DNA of 9,199 bases from an uncultured Woeseiaceae bacterium (GTDB lineage Bacteria; Pseudomonadota; Gammaproteobacteria; Steroidobacterales; Woeseiaceae): the NCBI GenBank assembly GCA_945787435.1, contig CALZHX010000215.1, positions 1 through 9,199 of the forward strand. The letters run 5' to 3'. Below are positions 6,184 through 9,199 of the stretch, one piece after another. Each line of letters starts with the position of its first letter. Positions within the stretch are counted from its first letter, which is position 1. The notes below the pieces were generated by a model that saw nothing but the letters and a program-made list of their open reading frames with translations, had not been told where the DNA came from and ran no database searches. The translations under genes and the position numbers were made by a program.

Positions 6184-7572
6184 CTAATTCTTGATGCCGC
6201 CCTCGGTAAGGGCAGCAGGGTCAAGCAGGCGATCAAGTTCCTCGTCCGTCAGGTCTGTCATTTCCTGCGCGACGTCCTTCAGCGGCCTGCCCTCGGCGTA
6301 GGCTTTCTTGGCGATGGCGGCGCCGAGCTCGTAGCCGATAACAGGATTCAGCGCGGTAACAAGGATCGGATTACGACCGACAGCAGCGTTTATCTTGTCG
6401 ACATTTACCGTGAATCCGGCAATCGCTTTGTCCGCCAGCACCATGCAGGCATTGGCCAGCAACTCGATGCTTTGCAACAGGTTGTACGTCACAACCGGAA
6501 GCATGACGTTGAGCTGGAAGTTACCTGACTGGCCGCCAATCGCGACCGTCGCATCGTTACCAATCACCTGTGCCGCAACCATCGCCACAGCTTCCGGAAT
6601 TACCGGGTTGACCTTGCCCGGCATGATGCTCGAACCCGGCTGCAGAGCAGGCAAAGCGATCTCACCGATGCCCGCCAACGGGCCAGAGTTCATCCAGCGC
6701 AGATCATTTGAAATTTTGGTCAGGCTCACGGCGAGCACTCTCAGCTGCCCCGACGCCTCAACGGCAGCATCCTGGCTGGAGAGGCTCTCGAACTTGGATG
6801 CGGCTGACTTGAAGTCGATACCGGTCTTCTCAGCCAGCAATACGGCAACCTTGTCGCCAAATTTAGGATGCGCATTGATACCGGTGCCGACTGCAGTGCC
6901 GCCCATGGCGAGCTCCGTCAGTCGTCCCATCGTGTCGTTAAGTCGCTCTGAGGCATGGTCGATCTGTGATCGCCAGCCGCCGAGCTCTTGTCCAAGCGTT
7001 ACCGGCATCGCATCCATCAGGTGCGTACGTCCGGTCTTGACGATGTCACCTACCTCTTCGGATTTGTTCTCCAGCGCAGCCGATAAATGCCGCAATGCTG
7101 GCATCAGGTGCTCATGAATCGCGATGGCGGCGCTGACATGAATGCAAGTTGGAATGGCGTCATTGCTGCTTTGACTCATGTTCACATGGTCGTTCGGATG
7201 CACTTCGGCACCGAGATCTTCAGATGCGACGTGACTGATGACCTCGTTGGCGTTCATGTTCGAACTGGTACCGGACCCTGTCTGGAATACATCGATCGGG
7301 AAGTGCCGATCGTGCCCGCCTTCGGCGACTTCCATCGCCGCGGCCTGGATGGACATGGCTACATCATTCTTGAGCAGGCCCAGTTCATTATTAGCGCCGG
7401 CACACGCCCATTTCACGAGACCGAGCGCGGAAATAAACTGCCGTGGCATCGGTAGGCCACTGATCGGGAAATTCTCGACGGCCCGCTGCGTCGTTGCTCC
7501 CCAGAACGCGTCCGCCGGAACCTGAAGTTCACCCATGCTGTCATGTTCGGTGCGATATTCTTTGCTACTCAT
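6184..7572 (-). CDS. fumC: Class II fumarate hydratase
   Basis: 462 residues, usual for FumC. It catalyses reversible hydration of fumarate to (S)-malate in the TCA cycle as a cytosolic homotetramer without an iron-sulfur cluster. Visible: N-terminal RTEHDSMGELQVPADAFWGA (7-26), the active-site segments TGSGTSSNMNANE (98-110), SQSSNDAIPT (133-142) and TGRTHLMDAMPV (180-191, with the general acid/base-region His184), and the superfamily signature GSSIMPGKVNP (313-323) with the catalytic Ser315 on the mobile loop. The C-terminal domain is complete (NPVIGYELGAAIAKKA and beyond). The ATG at 7572 has a GGAG 11 bases upstream. It is divergent from purB across 128 bases and probably the first gene of fumC-Nudix-mazG. 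Argininosuccinate lyase and aspartase were considered; the sequence fits FumC better throughout. Confidence 0.97.
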   Translation of the reverse strand: MSSKEYRTEHDSMGELQVPADAFWGATTQRAVENFPISGLPMPRQFISALGLVKWACAGANNELGLLKNDVAMSIQAAAMEVAEGGHDRHFPIDVFQTGSGTSSNMNANEVISHVASEDLGAEVHPNDHVNMSQSSNDAIPTCIHVSAAIAIHEHLMPALRHLSAALENKSEEVGDIVKTGRTHLMDAMPVTLGQELGGWRSQIDHASERLNDTMGRLTELAMGGTAVGTGINAHPKFGDKVAVLLAEKTGIDFKSAASKFESLSSQDAAVEASGQLRVLAVSLTKISNDLRWMNSGPLAGIGEIALPALQPGSSIMPGKVNPVIPEAVAMVAAQVIGNDATVAIGGQSGNFQLNVMLPVVTYNLLQSIELLANACMVLADKAIAGFTVNVDKINAAVGRNPILVTALNPVIGYELGAAIAKKAYAEGRPLKDVAQEMTDLTDEELDRLLDPAALTEGGIKN

Positions 7573-7700
7573 TGCCTGTAGTACTCCGTGCTATATGCCA
7601 TGCGTCCTCGCGCGTGTATCATGGCGCCGCAGCACACAAGACGCTGCGCGCTGATATCATTCGCGCTTTGCGCGCGCAAGTCTACACTGGTTTTCATCAC
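7573..7700. promoter_or_regulatory. Divergent fumC/purB promoter region
   Basis: These 128 bases between the two start codons must hold promoters in both directions unless transcription comes from outside. Toward purB, TATCAT (7655-7660) matches the -10 consensus at five of six positions and TACACT (7683-7688) is another choice; neither has a convincing -35. Toward fumC nothing stands out beyond TATAGC near 7592-7597. The right half is rich in GCGC. No coding frame is supported here. Confidence 0.5.
7668..7679. repeat. 12-base perfect palindrome upstream of purB
   Basis: TTGCGCGCGCAA reads the same on both strands and lies 21 bases before the purB ATG. A second arm pair, TGCGCGC (7645-7651) and GCGCGCA (7672-7678), makes a larger inverted repeat sharing its right side. 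It could be an operator or a stem in the purB leader. It does not match the known E. coli PurR site, whose half-sites point the other way. Confidence 0.5.
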
Positions 7701-9068
7701 ATGAAAGTGTCAACGCTAAGAGCCCTCTCGCCAGCTGATGGTCGCTACGCCGACAAGGTCGAAGGGCTGCGCGACATATTCAGCGAGTACGGCCTCATTC
7801 GTTTCCGTGTACGGGTCGAAGTGCGATGGCTGCAGTGTCTCGCTGACGAAGCGTCGGTGCCCGAACTCGCGCCGTTGTCCTCAGTATTGAAAGACGTCCT
7901 GAACCACATCGTGGACGACTTTTCGCTGGATGATGCTGAACGCATCAAGGACATCGAGGCGACAACAAACCATGACGTCAAAGCTGTCGAGTACTTTATC
8001 CGCGAACGTCTCGGAGATGGGCCCGAAACCGGTCCTCTCAAGGACTTTTTGCATTTTGGCTGCACGTCCGAAGACATCAACAACGTTGCCTATGCACTGA
8101 TGCTGCGGTCCGCACGGACCGATGTCATCCTGCCGAAGATGCGCGAAGTCAGGGCCAAACTGCAATCCATGGCGCGTGAGCATGCCGCATTGCCGATGTT
8201 GTCACGGACCCACGGTCAGACTGCGAGTCCGACGACGCTTGGCAAGGAACTGGCCAATGTTGTGGCGCGCCTCGACCGTGCGCAGCAGCAGTTTCGCGAC
8301 GTCGATATTCGCGGCAAGTTCAACGGCGCCGTCGGCAACTTCAATGCCCATGTCGTGACCTACCCGGAGGCGGACTGGCAGGCGATCAGCGGCCGCTTCG
8401 TCGAGTCGCTGGGCCTCGACCTGAATCCGTACACAACGCAAATAGAGCCGCACGACTGGACCGCTGAATATGCGCACGCGTTGGTGCGTTACAACACCAT
8501 TCTGATCGACCTGTGCCGGGATGTCTGGGGCTATGTTTCCCTGGGCTATTTCAAGCAGCGGGTCGCCAAAGATGAGGTCGGCTCGTCAACGATGCCGCAC
8601 AAGGTCAATCCGATCGATTTCGAGAATGCCGAAGGCAATCTTGGCATGGCGACTGCAATGCTGAGTCACTTTGCCGAAAAATTGCCGATCTCCCGCTGGC
8701 AACGTGACCTCACCGACTCGACCGTGCAACGTAACTTCGGGGTTGCCATCGGCTATCTCATCATTGCGCTGCAATCTACGCACAAGGGTCTTGGAAAATT
8801 GCAGGTTAATACCGAGGCGATCGATGCGGATGTCGGCGCCGCGTGGGAAGTGCTCGCTGAGGCTGTGCAATCCGTGATGCGCCGCTACGGCATTCCGGAG
8901 CCCTATGAGAAGCTCAAGGCGCTGACTCGCGGCCAGGCCGTTACTAAAGACCTGCTGCAAGAGTTCATCACGACGCTCGACATTCCGGATGATGAAAAGA
9001 AACGCCTGCTCGACCTCACACCGGAGCGTTACACAGGAGTTGCTGCCGACCTCGCGAGCAAAATCTGA
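7701..9068 (+). CDS. purB: Adenylosuccinate lyase
   Basis: 455 residues from the ATG at 7701 (E. coli 456). The enzyme acts twice in purine synthesis: it removes fumarate from SAICAR to give AICAR, and from adenylosuccinate to give AMP, as a cytosolic homotetramer. Visible: LSPADGRYADKVEGLRDIFS (9-28), TTNHDVKAVEYF (88-99), FGCTSEDINN (119-128), LSRTHGQTASPTTLGKE (167-183) with catalytic His171, NPYTTQIEPHD (242-252), and the signature GSSTMPHKVNPIDFEN (294-309) with catalytic Ser295; both numbers equal those of E. coli. KLPISRWQRDLTDSTVQRN follows. The frame is open further upstream (to ATG 7494), but only the start at 7701 fits the family's N-terminus; the longer frame would run over the fumC start. 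Shine-Dalgarno match is poor. Confidence 0.97.
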   Translation: MKVSTLRALSPADGRYADKVEGLRDIFSEYGLIRFRVRVEVRWLQCLADEASVPELAPLSSVLKDVLNHIVDDFSLDDAERIKDIEATTNHDVKAVEYFIRERLGDGPETGPLKDFLHFGCTSEDINNVAYALMLRSARTDVILPKMREVRAKLQSMAREHAALPMLSRTHGQTASPTTLGKELANVVARLDRAQQQFRDVDIRGKFNGAVGNFNAHVVTYPEADWQAISGRFVESLGLDLNPYTTQIEPHDWTAEYAHALVRYNTILIDLCRDVWGYVSLGYFKQRVAKDEVGSSTMPHKVNPIDFENAEGNLGMATAMLSHFAEKLPISRWQRDLTDSTVQRNFGVAIGYLIIALQSTHKGLGKLQVNTEAIDADVGAAWEVLAEAVQSVMRRYGIPEPYEKLKALTRGQAVTKDLLQEFITTLDIPDDEKKRLLDLTPERYTGVAADLASKI

Positions 9069-9071
9069 GCC

Positions 9072-9088
9072 TCACATACCATATGTGA
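9072..9088. repeat. Perfect inverted repeat 3 bases after the purB stop
   Basis: TCACATA, loop CCA, TATGTGA: 7 pairs with a 3-base loop. The stem is AT-rich and no T run follows, so it is at best a weak or Rho-assisted 3' structure of purB. The arms are TCACA outward and TGTGA, the reverse of a CRP site. Confidence 0.5.
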
Positions 9089-9112
9089 AATTCTCCGGGC
9101 CGATTTCCGAGA

Positions 9113-9130
9113 CTTCAGGACTTGCTGAAG
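9113..9130. repeat. Second inverted repeat downstream of purB
   Basis: CTTCAG, 6-base loop GACTTG, CTGAAG: 6 perfect pairs. No T run follows. It is part of a row of three hairpin-forming repeats in the 131 bases after purB. Confidence 0.45.
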
Positions 9131-9146
9131 CGCCCGTCCCGTCTGG

Positions 9147-9165
9147 GATGCGATCGACTCGCATC
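9147..9165. repeat. Third inverted repeat downstream of purB
   Basis: GATGCGA, 5-base loop TCGAC, TCGCATC: 7 perfect pairs and the strongest stem of the three. The following bases to the window end contain no T run and no convincing start of a gene. The 3' region may belong to the next gene's leader, which lies outside the window. Confidence 0.5.
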
Positions 9166-9199
9166 AGCGATGTCTGCGGCTAAAACGTGACACAGTTGG

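Noticed and set aside
6395..7117. A 240-codon plus-strand open frame inside fumC
   Set aside because: It is antisense to fully conserved FumC sequence; composition is rich in Ser, Pro and Ala with no motif, and no ribosome binding site is evident.
7668..7679. PurR operator before purB
   Set aside because: The E. coli PurR site has GCAA on the left and TT-C on the right around CG; this palindrome has TTGC left and GCAA right, so it does not match.
7494..7700. Longer purB start giving 69 extra N-terminal residues
   Set aside because: The extra part overlaps the fumC start on the other strand, would remove the divergent promoter region and has no counterpart in PurB; the ATG at 7701 matches the family N-terminus and length.
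9072..9088. CRP binding site after purB
   Set aside because: A CRP site needs TGTGA on the left and TCACA on the right; here the order is reversed, so it is only a hairpin.
8989..9183. Small 64-codon plus-strand open frame across the purB end
   Set aside because: It starts well inside purB in another frame, has no ribosome binding site and no recognisable features.

Overview
The window looks like chromosomal DNA from a gammaproteobacterium. PurB, FumC and MazG are close in sequence and length to the Escherichia coli proteins as I recall them. The two-component pair is of the PhoP/PhoQ type, and gene density is high with short gaps. The exact lineage cannot be fixed by eye; an uncultured or environmental gammaproteobacterium is an inference. 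There are no rRNA or tRNA genes, insertion sequences, CRISPR arrays or phage genes, and no stretch over 300 bases lacks a gene.

Layout. (1) Positions 1-1811, + strand: the 3' part of a long-form NfeD/ClpP-class membrane protease and, 18 bases on, a slipin (SPFH/band 7) gene, a classic membrane-quality-control pair. (2) Positions 1792-4660, - strand: a tight four-gene unit transcribed as glycine-zipper envelope protein, PepSY protein, PhoP-like response regulator, PhoQ-like sensor kinase. The kinase gene overlaps the end of the convergent slipin gene by 20 bases. (3) Positions 4661-4764: a compact control region. It has four hexamers of the type KRTTCA/GGTTAA separated by exactly 5 bases (11-base period), then 12 bases, a -10-like TACTCT, and a strong hairpin before the ribosome binding site. 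(4) Positions 4759-7572, - strand: fumC, a CoA-pyrophosphatase-type Nudix gene and mazG, with gaps of 15 and 6 bases. (5) Positions 7573-7700: a divergent promoter region with a 12-base perfect palindrome. (6) Positions 7701-9068, + strand: purB, followed by three successive perfect inverted repeats up to the window edge.

How it fits together. The four-gene unit reads as an autoregulated envelope-sensing operon. Its own PhoP-like regulator probably binds the 11-base-phased hexamers, which have the same architecture as the enterobacterial PhoP box, and drives two small exported proteins together with the sensor pair. The Nudix and MazG proteins are nucleotide/CoA house-cleaning enzymes. FumC and PurB, which stand head to head, belong to the same fold superfamily and share fumarate: PurB releases it and FumC hydrates it to malate.

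All protein families here are known. The most noteworthy signal is the phased operator and the operon it appears to control, rather than a new protein system.
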